This document shows, piece after piece, positions 32,403 to 41,849 of a DNA stretch of 64,000 nucleotides (positions are counted from its first letter, which is position 1; every line of letters begins with the position of its first letter). Source of the stretch: Ruminococcus sp. (GTDB lineage: Bacteria > Bacillota > Clostridia > Lachnospirales > Lachnospiraceae); the NCBI GenBank assembly GCA_013911065.1, contig JACERV010000015.1, positions 1-64,000 on the forward strand, written 5' to 3'. Below the pieces are notes generated by a model. It saw nothing but the letters and a program-made list of their open reading frames with translations, ran no database searches and had not been told where the DNA came from. Both the position numbers and the translations under genes were made by a program.

Positions 32403-35400
32403 TACTGTACCGTCGCAATATCAATCAAGGTCAGCTTTCTGATATCCGTATTCTCCAGACTGGTAATCAATGCTGTTGCTGTATCCATCGATGTCAGAAC
32501 ATTTACTCCTGTTTCAATTGCATTCCTTCTGATTATGAATCCATCTTTCGAATGGTCTGCTCCCTGGGCAGGAGTATCAATTACCAGGTCAATTTCATGT
32601 CCTAAAATCAAATCCAGCAGGTTTGGGGACTCCTGTTCTATTTTTCGGACCGGGATTGCTTTTACTCCGCCTTCCTTGAGTGCCTCCGCCGTACTCTTCG
32701 TAGCAAAAATGCGGTATCCGATTTTCTCAAATCTGCGCCCTACTTCTACAGCCTCTGGTTTGTCCTCATCACGGACCGTCATAATCATATTTTTATATTT
32801 TGGCAGATTAATTCCTGCTCCCAGAAATGCTTTGTACAATGCCTCGTCAAATGTTTTTGCAATTCCCAGGCATTCTCCTGTGGATTTCATTTCAGGTCCC
32901 AGACTAATGTCTGCGCCCCGGATTTTCTCGAAAGAAAATACGGGCATTTTGACTGCAATATAATCTGCTTCTTTCTGAAGCCCAGGAGTATAGCCCAATT
33001 CTCTAATTTTACTTCCGGTAATGACCTTGGTTGCCAGCGGTACAATCGGAATCCCGGTTACTTTGCTGATATACGGCACTGTACGGCTGGAACGGGGATT
33101 TACTTCGATAACATAGACATCGTCCTCTCCGCATACGATGAACTGAATATTAATGAGTCCAATGACATGAAGGGATTTGGCCAGTCTTTTTGTGTACTCT
33201 GCAATCTTATCCTTTGCTTTTTGTGTCAGGCTCTGGGCAGGATAAACAGAAATACTATCACCGGAGTGAATTCCGGCACGCTCAATATGCTCCATGATTC
33301 CTGGTATCAGGATGTCCTCTCCATCACATACAGCATCCACTTCAATTTCTTTTCCCTGCAGGTATTTGTCTACCAAAATTGGGTGATCCTGTGCTATCCG
33401 GTTGATGATACCGATAAATTCATCAATATCATAATCATTAATTGCAATCTGCATCCCCTGGCCGCCCAATACATAGGAAGGCCTTACCAGTACCGGGTAA
33501 CCCAGCCGGTTTGCAACCTCCTTTGCCTCCTCAGCGGTAAATACAGTCCCCCCGGTGGGGCGCGGTATCTCACATTCCTCTAAGATTTCATCAAATAATT
33601 CCCGGTCTTCTGCTTTATCCACGTTTTCCGCAGAAGTCCCCAGTATGGGTACTCCCATCTTCATCAGACTTTCTGTCAGCTTAATAGCGGTCTGTCCACC
33701 AAACTGTACTACAGCCCCATCTGGTTTCTCCAAATCTACAATGCTCTCCACATCTTCCGGGGTCAAAGGCTCAAAATAGAGTTTGTCGGCAATATCAAAG
33801 TCCGTACTTACAGTTTCCGGGTTGTTATTTACAATAATTGTCTCATAGCCCTCTTTAGAAAATGCCCATGTACAGTGTACGGAGCAAAAATCAAACTCAA
33901 TACCCTGTCCGATTCGAATTGGGCCGGAACCAAGCACCAGAACTTTCTTCCGGTCTTTTGTTTCTTCTACTTCGTTCTCTCTTCCATATACAGAATAGTA
34001 ATACGGTGTGGCTGCTGCAAATTCCGCCGCACAGGTATCTACCATCTTGTAAGCTGCCACGATTCCATTTTCATGACGCAGATCATGAATTTCCCGCTCT
34101 GCCTTTCCGGTCAGGGCTGCAATTACGTTATCGGGAAATTCCATCTTTTTCGCTTCTTCTAATAATTCCGGAGTGAGCGGTTCTGTTTTCAGAGCTTGCT
34201 CCATCTCCACAATAATGGCAAACTTATCAATAAACCAGTTGTCTATTTTCGTTATATCGTGAATGATCTCATAGCTTATGCCCCTGCGGATTGCTTCTGC
34301 AATTCTCCAGATACGCATATCGTCTACAATTGCCAGTTGTTCCGTCAGCTCATCCACGGAAAGGCTCGTGAAATCATAGGACATCAGGCTGTCCACATGC
34401 TGCTCCAATGAGCGGATTGCCTTCATCAGTGCCCCTTCGAAATTATCACAGATACTCATCACTTCTCCGGTAGCCTTCATCTGTGTAGTCAGAGTTCTCT
34501 TAGCACTGATAAACTTGTCAAAGGGAAGCCTGGGAATTTTTACCACACAATAATCCAGCATAGGCTCAAAACTTGCATAGGTTTTGCCTGTGATGGCATT
34601 TTTAATTTCATCCAAAGTATATCCCAGCGCAATCTTTGCCGCCACCTTTGCAATGGGATAACCAGTGGCCTTGGATGCAAGTGCAGAAGAACGGCTCACC
34701 CGTGGGTTGACCTCAATTACACAATACTCGAAACTCTCCGGGTGAAGGGCATACTGCACATTACATCCCCCGGTAATATTTAGTTCACTGATAATGTTCA
34801 GTGCAGAAGTACGCAGCATCTGGTATTCCTTATCTCCCAAAGTCTGTGACGGAGCAACAACAATACTATCCCCTGTATGTACACCAACCGGGTCGATATT
34901 TTCCATATTACAAACGGTGATACAGTTCCCTATACTGTCACGCATCACTTCGTATTCGATTTCTTTCCAGCCTGCAATGCAGCGCTCCACCAGAACCTGC
35001 CCTACCCGGGAGAGCCTCAGTCCATTTTCCAGTATTTCCATCAACTGCCCGGAATCCTTTGCAATACCGCCGCCGCTTCCTCCAAGAGTGTATGCCGGAC
35101 GAAGAACAACCGGATAGCCAATTTCATTGGCAAATGCAAGGCCATCTCCCACGTTTTCCACAACCAGGGAAGGAGCTACAGGCTCACCGATTTTTTCCAT
35201 AGTAGCCTTAAATTCCAGGCGGTCCTCTGCTTTCTTGATTGTTTCAGATGTGGTTCCTATGAGCCGGACATCATTTTCTTTTAAAAAGCCATCCTCATCC
35301 AGCTCCATTGCCAGATTCAGACCCGCCTGGCCTCCCAGAGTAGGCAGCACACTGTCCGGCTTTTCCTCCCTTATCAACTGCTTTACAACTTCTAAAGTAA

Positions 35401-35605
35401 GTGGTTCAATATATACTTTGTCTGCAATATCTTTATCCGTCATGATTGTCGCCGGATTGGAATTGAGCAGTACAACTTCAATCCCCTCTTCCTTTAGGGA
35501 ACGGCACGCCTGTGTCCCCGCATAATCAAACTCTGCTGCCTGTCCGATGACAATAGGACCGGAACCAATGACTAATACTTTTTTAATGCTATTATCTTTA
35601 GGCAT
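32402..35605 (-). CDS. carB: Carbamoyl-phosphate synthase large subunit
   Basis: A 1067-residue enzyme with two homologous ATP-grasp halves, each starting with a pre-ATP-grasp motif (VLVIGSGPIVIGQAAEFDYA and VLVLGSGPIRIGQGIEFDF), and a C-terminal MGS-like regulatory domain (about 935-1067). It makes carbamoyl phosphate from bicarbonate, ATP and ammonia channelled from CarA, for arginine and pyrimidine synthesis. The start shares one base with the carA stop. Usual family length. Confidence 0.97.
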   Translation of the reverse strand: MPKDNSIKKVLVIGSGPIVIGQAAEFDYAGTQACRSLKEEGIEVVLLNSNPATIMTDKDIADKVYIEPLTLEVVKQLIREEKPDSVLPTLGGQAGLNLAMELDEDGFLKENDVRLIGTTSETIKKAEDRLEFKATMEKIGEPVAPSLVVENVGDGLAFANEIGYPVVLRPAYTLGGSGGGIAKDSGQLMEILENGLRLSRVGQVLVERCIAGWKEIEYEVMRDSIGNCITVCNMENIDPVGVHTGDSIVVAPSQTLGDKEYQMLRTSALNIISELNITGGCNVQYALHPESFEYCVIEVNPRVSRSSALASKATGYPIAKVAAKIALGYTLDEIKNAITGKTYASFEPMLDYCVVKIPRLPFDKFISAKRTLTTQMKATGEVMSICDNFEGALMKAIRSLEQHVDSLMSYDFTSLSVDELTEQLAIVDDMRIWRIAEAIRRGISYEIIHDITKIDNWFIDKFAIIVEMEQALKTEPLTPELLEEAKKMEFPDNVIAALTGKAEREIHDLRHENGIVAAYKMVDTCAAEFAAATPYYYSVYGRENEVEETKDRKKVLVLGSGPIRIGQGIEFDFCSVHCTWAFSKEGYETIIVNNNPETVSTDFDIADKLYFEPLTPEDVESIVDLEKPDGAVVQFGGQTAIKLTESLMKMGVPILGTSAENVDKAEDRELFDEILEECEIPRPTGGTVFTAEEAKEVANRLGYPVLVRPSYVLGGQGMQIAINDYDIDEFIGIINRIAQDHPILVDKYLQGKEIEVDAVCDGEDILIPGIMEHIERAGIHSGDSISVYPAQSLTQKAKDKIAEYTKRLAKSLHVIGLINIQFIVCGEDDVYVIEVNPRSSRTVPYISKVTGIPIVPLATKVITGSKIRELGYTPGLQKEADYIAVKMPVFSFEKIRGADISLGPEMKSTGECLGIAKTFDEALYKAFLGAGINLPKYKNMIMTVRDEDKPEAVEVGRRFEKIGYRIFATKSTAEALKEGGVKAIPVRKIEQESPNLLDLILGHEIDLVIDTPAQGADHSKDGFIIRRNAIETGVNVLTSMDTATALITSLENTDIRKLTLIDIATVQ

Positions 35606-36675
35606 TATTTTACTCCTCCCATCATATCCATAAATCTTTCAAACAAGTAATCTGAATCTTTGGGGCCCGGGCACGCTTCCGGATGAAACTGTACAGTAAA
35701 TATCTGTTTCCCTTTATATTCCAGGCCTTCATTTGTTCCGTCATTTACATTCACAAATGCAGGAACTGCTGTGTTTGAATCCATACTCTTGTCATCCACT
35801 ACATATCCATGATTTTGAGAAGATATATATACTCTTCCTGTTCTTAAATCTTTTACCGGATGATTGCCGCCCCGGTGTCCGTATTTTAGTTTATGGGTAA
35901 CAGCACCAGAAGCCAAAGCCATCAATTGATGTCCCAGACAAATAGCAAAAATAGGAATGTCCGTATGATATAATTTCTTGATTTCTTCGATAATAGAAAT
36001 GCAGTCTGCAGGGTCACCAGGGCCATTAGAAAGCATGATACCGTCAGGATTAGCTGAAATGATTTCTTCCGCAGTTGTATGAGCCGGGTAAACAGTTACC
36101 TCACAACCACGATCATTTAAAGAATTGGCAATATTATTTTTAGCGCCTAAATCCAAAAGCGCAACTTTCTTTCCGTTTCCTTCCAGCACATATTTCTCAC
36201 TGCAAGTCACTTTAGAAACAACATCTCCTACTTTATAGGATTTCAACTTCGGAAGAATTTCTTCCATATTATAATTCTCATTGGTAGTAATCATTCCGTT
36301 CATAGTACCCTTTTCCCGTAAAATCTTGGTAAGAGCACGGGTATCCACATCGGCAATTCCAGGAACATCCTGCTCCTCAAGAAAATCCTGGATCGTTTTC
36401 TCACAACGGAAATTGCTGGGCATACGAGACAATTCCCTTACAATATAACCATCCGGCCACGCCTTCTTCGATTCCATATCCGGCGTAATTCCATAATTTC
36501 CAATCAGCGGATAGGTCATCACCACAGCCTGTCCCGCATAAGAAGGGTCAGTCAGTACCTCTAAATATCCTGTCATGGAGGTATTAAATACAATTTCACT
36601 TATCATCTCTTTTTTAGAACCAATACTTTTCCCCGTAAACACGGTTCCATCTTCCAGTATTAGAAACGCTTTCAT
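35605..36675 (-). CDS. carA: Carbamoyl-phosphate synthase small subunit
   Basis: A 356-residue glutamine amidotransferase subunit: N-terminal CPSase domain (FTGKSIGSKKEMISEIVFNT) and C-terminal class I GATase domain with nucleophile Cys in FAICLGHQLMALA and His-Glu in VQFHPEA. It hydrolyses glutamine and delivers ammonia to CarB. First gene of carA-carB. Its leader of about 215 bases contains a hairpin and repeat copy C after a strong promoter. Confidence 0.97.
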   Translation of the reverse strand: MKAFLILEDGTVFTGKSIGSKKEMISEIVFNTSMTGYLEVLTDPSYAGQAVVMTYPLIGNYGITPDMESKKAWPDGYIVRELSRMPSNFRCEKTIQDFLEEQDVPGIADVDTRALTKILREKGTMNGMITTNENYNMEEILPKLKSYKVGDVVSKVTCSEKYVLEGNGKKVALLDLGAKNNIANSLNDRGCEVTVYPAHTTAEEIISANPDGIMLSNGPGDPADCISIIEEIKKLYHTDIPIFAICLGHQLMALASGAVTHKLKYGHRGGNHPVKDLRTGRVYISSQNHGYVVDDKSMDSNTAVPAFVNVNDGTNEGLEYKGKQIFTVQFHPEACPGPKDSDYLFERFMDMMGGVK

Positions 36676-36744
36676 ATGTTCACCTATTCCCTTCCTCTAC
36701 CTTATCGTGCAGTGCACATCCTTTGAGAATTGTCATGTAATGGT

Positions 36745-36835
36745 ATATCTTATTACAAAGCAAACTCTTACGCCGCAGTGCGCATTCCCCGGAGGGTTGT
36801 TATGTAATAGGAAACTATGTTTCCTATTACATAAC
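36745..36835 (-). repeat. Multi-hairpin dispersed repeat, copy C (shortened)
   Basis: In the carA leader. It holds the first stem as a perfect 17-bp hairpin, GTTATGTAATAGGAAAC and its complement (36799-36835), then linker CCCTCCGGGGAATGCGCACTGCGGCG. The distal part is shortened to AAGAGTTTGCTTTG, related to one arm of the last hairpin of copy B, so the later hairpins are lost or rearranged. Confidence 0.7.
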
Positions 36836-36838
36836 AAA

Positions 36839-36870
36839 GGCACTCTTGGAGTCTTTCATTCCAGAGCGCC
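36839..36870 (-). promoter_or_regulatory. Hairpin in the carA leader
   Basis: On the minus strand GGCGCTCTGGA pairs with TCCAAGAGTGCC (one bulge, one wobble) and is followed by TTTGTT. It lies about 15 bases after the predicted start site and immediately before repeat copy C. It may be a weak attenuator of carAB or the terminator-like target next to which the repeat sits. Confidence 0.5.
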
Positions 36871-36890
36871 CTCGTTCTCAAATTGTAAAG

Positions 36891-36919
36891 ATTATACTAT
36901 ATAGCACTGACTTTTGCAA
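36891..36919 (-). promoter_or_regulatory. carA promoter
   Basis: Minus-strand -35 TTGCAA (36914-36919), 17-base spacer, consensus -10 TATAAT (36891-36896). Confidence 0.75.
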
Positions 36920-36971
36920 CCTCTTTTTTATTTAGTTTCCTCAGATTTTGTGAAGGGTTATAACACATATA

Positions 36972-38057
36972 TTACAGCCGCTTCTCTTCCAATATCCTTA
37001 GTTTTCTTTTCAGCTCCTCAATTTCACTTTCGTTCTCCTGAGACTTTCTTTTCCATTCTTCCGTCTGCTCCCTTTGTTCCTCCAGTTGCTTTTGCTGTGT
37101 TTCTAGTTCTTTCTGCTTTTCCGCTACCTCTTTTTGTTTTTCTGCTATCTCTTTCTGCTTTTCCGCCAGCTTCTTTTCCTGCTCTTCAATCATGTACTGC
37201 ACCGTATTCCGGTCCAGCTCCCGCAATTCCTTTGAGAACATACCCATCATCCTTTCCATGTTCAAACACATCTGATACATTTCCTCATACATTGTTTTGA
37301 ATTCCGGATAACTTTCTATCAATTCTATTATCTTTTCCGGGTCATCAAAGCTAATAAACATGAGCCATGCATCCAGCTCATTTTTTATGCCTTTATTGTG
37401 CGTGTTTTCCTTAAAGATGTCAAGTGGGATGAGGATATACTCCTGCAAAGTATTTACCCCAAGGCCCGTATCAAACCTTTGTTTTCCTCTATGTATATAC
37501 TGGTTTTTCACAGCATGGAATTCCTCTGTGCTCTTCTCAAACAATACAATGGTATACACTGTTTTTATATCTCTGTATGTAAACTTATCCTTTCTTCTCG
37601 CACGTACCCTTTTATACTGTCTCAACAATAAATCTGACGAGTAACACGCCATACGTTCACCGGGAAATGCATACCCGATTTTTTGGATTTCAATATTTCC
37701 CAGGCTTCCATCCTCCATCTCCACCACAATGTCAGTAACCAACAAAGTACACTCATCTGCTATTCTGACAGAATCATTCGGCAGTATCTGGGCAATCTTC
37801 ACTTCTTTGTTCAATAAAAGGGAAAGAAATCTCTCAATACGCTCCGGGTGGTATTCCGGACTGAATAGTTCTTTGAAAAAGCTGTCATAAAGAACCTTCA
37901 CGCCTCTTGCTCCTGTACAGAAATTCAAAAATTCTTCCTGACGTTCCTCGCTCCACTCCTCAAATATAACCAGCAGTTCCCCGCGTTCTCCAATCTCATC
38001 CAGCACCTCCTTCCGCGTCCGAATCATTGGAAAATAATCTTGCAGTCTTTTTGCCAT
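36972..38057 (-). CDS. Rpn/PD-(D/E)XK nuclease-family protein with C-terminal coiled coil
   Basis: A 361-residue protein. The N-terminal 250 residues match the Rpn/PDDEXK_2 family, with start YDSFFKELFS and nuclease core LVTDIVVEMEDG...IEIQK (Asp, then Glu-x-Gln). The last about 80 residues are a highly charged coiled coil with short repeats of the unit AEKQKE. The family includes recombination-promoting nucleases (RpnA-E) and is often labelled transposase; its cellular role in Clostridia is unclear. ATG 38057 has AAGGAAGGAG at better spacing than ATG 38063. Confidence 0.82.
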   Translation of the reverse strand: MAKRLQDYFPMIRTRKEVLDEIGERGELLVIFEEWSEERQEEFLNFCTGARGVKVLYDSFFKELFSPEYHPERIERFLSLLLNKEVKIAQILPNDSVRIADECTLLVTDIVVEMEDGSLGNIEIQKIGYAFPGERMACYSSDLLLRQYKRVRARRKDKFTYRDIKTVYTIVLFEKSTEEFHAVKNQYIHRGKQRFDTGLGVNTLQEYILIPLDIFKENTHNKGIKNELDAWLMFISFDDPEKIIELIESYPEFKTMYEEMYQMCLNMERMMGMFSKELRELDRNTVQYMIEEQEKKLAEKQKEIAEKQKEVAEKQKELETQQKQLEEQREQTEEWKRKSQENESEIEELKRKLRILEEKRL

Positions 38058-38063
38058 AGGCAT

Positions 38064-38387
38064 ACTCCTTCCTTAAATCGTAAAGTTTTTCATGTAGTAA
38101 TAAAAATGTTCATTCACGGATAGTGCTCCGACACGGAAGCGCCGAAATGAGTTTTCACGGCTTGAATGTGGCATGAACGCCTGCCGATTGATATGAAATT
38201 ATAATAACACAAATGATTTCCTCTGACAAATAAAAACCGAAAAAACAAAAGGCAGCGGCTTCGGATACATAGAAACTTCCCATTCCAAAGCCGCCGGTTG
38301 ATTGTATGTTGTTCCTCTGGATACAACGCATGGTCTGCCAAATGACAGCTTTTTTATATGCTGTCAGTGTATTTTGCAAGTTTTAAG
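38064..38387. other. Intergenic stretch without an assigned gene
   Basis: About 320 bases between the Rpn-type gene and the AraC-GyrI gene. Short minus-strand open frames occur (for example 38155-38379) but none has a ribosome site or recognisable product. A hairpin GACAGC/GCTGTC (38343-38366) lies after the AraC-GyrI stop but has no T tract. Confidence 0.4.
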
Positions 38388-39269
38388 TTAACAAGCAGAT
38401 TGTGTTTTACGAACAGGAACCCAAATTTCACTTTTGTAATCTGCTTTTGAGGTATCGGGGCTTTCATTCCACAGTATTTCAGGCCCATCAATAAGTTCAT
38501 AACCAGACGTCGGAAACCATTCTGCATAAATTTTCGCCCATGTTTCTTGAAGTGCATTGGGGAAAACACCTACTGCGCTAAAGACAGCCCAAGTAGACGC
38601 ATCTACTTGCAGAACATCATAGTTATTCGGCACAGATTTTGTTGTTGCCACACCTATATACTGGTCTAACTTGCTTCCCTCAACTGTACGTTCAGAGAAG
38701 TTCGCTGAAGCATTTATAATGCCCATTGGCTCAATATTACACAGGCTTTTTAGCTCTGAAATTACTTTGGGAGTGAGCTTTTGAATGAGTGTGTCCATTT
38801 GAGGATTAACCCCTTTGAATTGCAGGGTGATCCTCTTTTTGAAGCCAATAATCTGAAAAGACTCTTTTTCAACAATTCGATAATCCATTTCTATTCCTCC
38901 ATTTATCGTTAATTGAAAGGTCATAGGCGGAAATGATTTAAGTTTGACGTTTGCTTTCTTTACTTGTGACGGATTCACTCCATGTATTGCTTGAAATGCT
39001 TTGCTGAATGCTTCGGGTGTTTCATATCCTAAAGATAGGGCAACATCTATAACCCTTTCTCCCTTTGATTGTAGAAGTATTGCTGCCAACGACAATCTCC
39101 TGCGTCGGATATATTCCCCTAATGGCATTCCTGCAAGGAATGAAAACATTCTGCGAAAATGATATTCCGAACACCCTGCAATTCGAGCAATTTGATTTGT
39201 GTCAATAATATCCATCAAGTTTTTTTCTATATAAGCCATTGCGTCATTAAATTGCTTTAGTACATTCAT
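38388..39269 (-). CDS. AraC-family regulator with GyrI-like effector domain
   Basis: A 293-residue regulator. The N-terminal AraC HTH domain (DTNQIARIAGCSEYHFRRMF, GVNPSQVKKA) precedes a GyrI-like small-molecule-binding domain (about 125-290) ending in SEIWVPVRK. This layout, as in Rob/BmrR-like multidrug sensors, is common in Firmicutes. ATG 39269 follows AAAGGAGGAGG; the longer frame lacks a ribosome site. Target genes unknown. Confidence 0.88.
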   Translation of the reverse strand: MNVLKQFNDAMAYIEKNLMDIIDTNQIARIAGCSEYHFRRMFSFLAGMPLGEYIRRRRLSLAAILLQSKGERVIDVALSLGYETPEAFSKAFQAIHGVNPSQVKKANVKLKSFPPMTFQLTINGGIEMDYRIVEKESFQIIGFKKRITLQFKGVNPQMDTLIQKLTPKVISELKSLCNIEPMGIINASANFSERTVEGSKLDQYIGVATTKSVPNNYDVLQVDASTWAVFSAVGVFPNALQETWAKIYAEWFPTSGYELIDGPEILWNESPDTSKADYKSEIWVPVRKTQSAC

Positions 39270-39358
39270 TATGCCTCCTCCTTTCGTGATAATAATACTA
39301 AAAAAACGCATAACATACCTAATAATCTTGGTGCAGATTTGGACAGATATGCATATTC

Positions 39359-41557
39359 CTATCTGCCAGCTATTAATCCCATAACTTTAGTATTTGGTAT
39401 TTGTTTTTCCGTGCATCCCGCCCATTTGTCCAGACTTTGAACCATATGCAAGTAATTCTCTTTCTGATTTGTAAGATATACATTATTTTTCTTTACAAAA
39501 TCAACAAACCAGTCCCCTGCTTCCTTGTCAATTTCCTCAGTACATGCATATCCCACAATACATACTAATGAAGGAATATTCTCTTTACACAGTAACTTTG
39601 AATTATTATCCACATTCAAAGTCCAGTCACTTAAAATGGACAAATATAATTCTGTATCTTCGATGGCATCTCTTGGGTTAAGATTTCTCTTAACCAATTC
39701 GACTGTTTCCATTGCTGCCTTATTCACATCATTCTCTGTCCTAACCTTAAATATAGAAACAATATCATATGCAGCAAACTCATCCACATACTTTTTCAGT
39801 TCATCAGTATCTGCAATCGTCTCATTATTTTCTGCTATTTTTTCTTTATCAATGTTTAAATAGTCTCTCATAAGCTTTTCAAGTAATTCCAGTTTTCCAA
39901 CAATCGTTTTCTTGTCTTTATTAGATCTTTGATCTAAATCATCATATGTGACCCCATTTACTTCCTTATTATGCAGTTCTGTTTTCAGAGCTTTCATGAA
40001 ATCTGCAAATTTACAGTCACTCACCCCCAACCCTGAGAATTTATCAAACAAGGCAAACCATATAAAGGAATCCTTTGTGGTAAACATATCGGCAATATCC
40101 TCATTAACCACTTTAGTTAATTTTTCGATCATATTGTAAAATTCTATAAAATACGAATCGCAGGCATTCTCCGATAAATATTCACATACCTTTTCAATGT
40201 TTTTATTCCAGTCTTCTAAAAAATTAGTTATCATAACACTTTCAACTATCATTCTTTTCATATTACTTGACTTGAAATCAGACTGTTTGTAGCTGCCTGT
40301 TGATTCATCATGGAAAAATGGCATTTTAATAATACTATTAACGATTTCGCCAAGCCCTTCCTCCAAACTCAAGAATCCTAACTGTGATTTTGTCATAGGC
40401 CTGCAACGGTTGAATCTGGCAATATCATACGCAATTTCTTTTTTTGTACAATCCAAATTGAGCATGACTGGTATCTGATATTCTAGAAATTTGTCCTTCA
40501 ACTCTTCGGGAAGTTCCGAAAACTTCTTTTGCCTTATATCAAATGCTTTGTTTTCGTATATAGGATTATCGTTTTCATCTAGCATAATCTTTCCACATTC
40601 ATCTTTTTTTATAGTCTGATAACAGATGTTATAAACTTTCACATTTTTGTAAATCAGAAATCCGTCATTTTTAAAATCATCAATCGTACTACATCTTTGC
40701 AATCCATCAATGAGCCAGTTAAATAGCGCACCTTCTGCCTTTTCTTCTGAAACAATAATCGGAAGTAATGAACGGCCCTGTAAAATATCCGAAATTAATT
40801 CTCCTTTTGTTGCAGGATTCCACTGCCCGGACGAACGCTGAAGGATGTGGTCATCACGTAATGAATAATTATGTAATTTTTTAATCAGTGCTGCAAGGGC
40901 ATAACTTGTATTCTTGGTTCGTTCTCCGATTTGTGTTGGCATTTCCATCAATGATATATCCTCCTCATTTTCCCTCTTTATGACAGTTGCTTTCCGAAAC
41001 AGTATTTTTTTATTTTCATATGATTTAAGATTACTTATATGGGAATTATACTGTTTTTGTGTAATCTCCAGGCTATCCCTTATTTCAAATGGTTCATATC
41101 CCGCCATTCGCATTTCAACTATATCTCTCTGTATCCTGGAAATACTATTAAGATATTCTTCCACCTTTTCATCATATGAAATACTGATCTCCTCGCTAAT
41201 CTCGCTATTAATATCAAAATCCGATGCCAGTATATCTCCTATCGTAGATGTTTCATCCTCTCCCACCGGTGTATCGATAGAAATTGTATTTATATCCGTC
41301 TTTCTCTTTATTCTATTTCTACGTGTAATTTCAGTTTTAACCTTTTTTAAAAGACAGGCATATAAGAACCCATCAAAGTCACGAATTCCATCATATCCGT
41401 TTAGGACCTCAACGAAGACTTCATTGGATAATGAATAAAAATCGTCATAGTCTTTTAAATAAATACCGCAAAATTTTCGTAGAATTTTATCTACCATGCT
41501 ATGTAATTTCTTCCCATTATTCTTGTAATATTCTTCAAGTATTTGCTCATTTTCCAT
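39359..41557 (-). CDS. Sigma-70-like region fused to DUF262 domain
   Basis: A 732-residue protein with an unusual layout. Residues about 1-80 look like sigma region 2 (DYDDFYSLSNEVFVEVLNGY, FDGFLYACLLKKVKTEITRR), then a linker SIDTPVGEDETSTIGDIL of the type seen between sigma domains, then a region-4-like HTH (about 145-190, ISRIQRDIVEMRMAGYEP). From about 220 follows a DUF262 domain with its motif in a WLIDGLQRCSTIDDF segment (cf. DGQQR of ParB/Srx-fold and GmrS-like proteins), then a helical part of about 300 residues. Function unknown; defence or transcription control are possible. ATG 41557 follows GGGGTGG by about nine bases. Confidence 0.72.
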   Translation of the reverse strand: MENEQILEEYYKNNGKKLHSMVDKILRKFCGIYLKDYDDFYSLSNEVFVEVLNGYDGIRDFDGFLYACLLKKVKTEITRRNRIKRKTDINTISIDTPVGEDETSTIGDILASDFDINSEISEEISISYDEKVEEYLNSISRIQRDIVEMRMAGYEPFEIRDSLEITQKQYNSHISNLKSYENKKILFRKATVIKRENEEDISLMEMPTQIGERTKNTSYALAALIKKLHNYSLRDDHILQRSSGQWNPATKGELISDILQGRSLLPIIVSEEKAEGALFNWLIDGLQRCSTIDDFKNDGFLIYKNVKVYNICYQTIKKDECGKIMLDENDNPIYENKAFDIRQKKFSELPEELKDKFLEYQIPVMLNLDCTKKEIAYDIARFNRCRPMTKSQLGFLSLEEGLGEIVNSIIKMPFFHDESTGSYKQSDFKSSNMKRMIVESVMITNFLEDWNKNIEKVCEYLSENACDSYFIEFYNMIEKLTKVVNEDIADMFTTKDSFIWFALFDKFSGLGVSDCKFADFMKALKTELHNKEVNGVTYDDLDQRSNKDKKTIVGKLELLEKLMRDYLNIDKEKIAENNETIADTDELKKYVDEFAAYDIVSIFKVRTENDVNKAAMETVELVKRNLNPRDAIEDTELYLSILSDWTLNVDNNSKLLCKENIPSLVCIVGYACTEEIDKEAGDWFVDFVKKNNVYLTNQKENYLHMVQSLDKWAGCTEKQIPNTKVMGLIAGR

Positions 41558-41796
41558 AGTAATATACCACCCCATTTATAAACCAGACGATTTCCTAATG
41601 CCTTTGGTTCGTATGTATGTCCATCTGGCCCGGCTACATAATTGTGTATCTCTTCTATATAACTGTGACTTTTGAAAATTTTGCAGAAATGCTTGACTAT
41701 ACCAGAAATAATCTGTAGTATGAAGACGTATAGCTTTCTGCTGTACTACATAAATTTTTTGCCCATTTTGAGTGCAGATTTATGTTTATGTGTAAG

Positions 41797-41849
41797 AACT
41801 CTTCCCGATGGTACGCCAATACCGTTTGAGGGAAGAGTTTTTTTATATA
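41797..41849 (+). terminator. Terminator-like hairpin at the start of repeat array D
   Basis: 10-bp stem AACTCTTCCC / GGGAAGAGTT with an inner GGTA/TACC pair, followed by a run of T on the plus strand. No plus-strand gene is recognised upstream; in other copies a similar local hairpin also precedes the element. Confidence 0.6.

Noticed and set aside
38114-38379. Two overlapping short minus-strand ORFs of about 75 residues
   Set aside because: No ribosome site, no recognised family, mutually overlapping frames.
41560-41755. Open minus-strand frame without start codon reading HNYVAGPDGHTYEPKALGNR
   Set aside because: It looks somewhat protein-like but has no start or ribosome site and overlaps the sigma-DUF262 start in another frame; at most a gene remnant.
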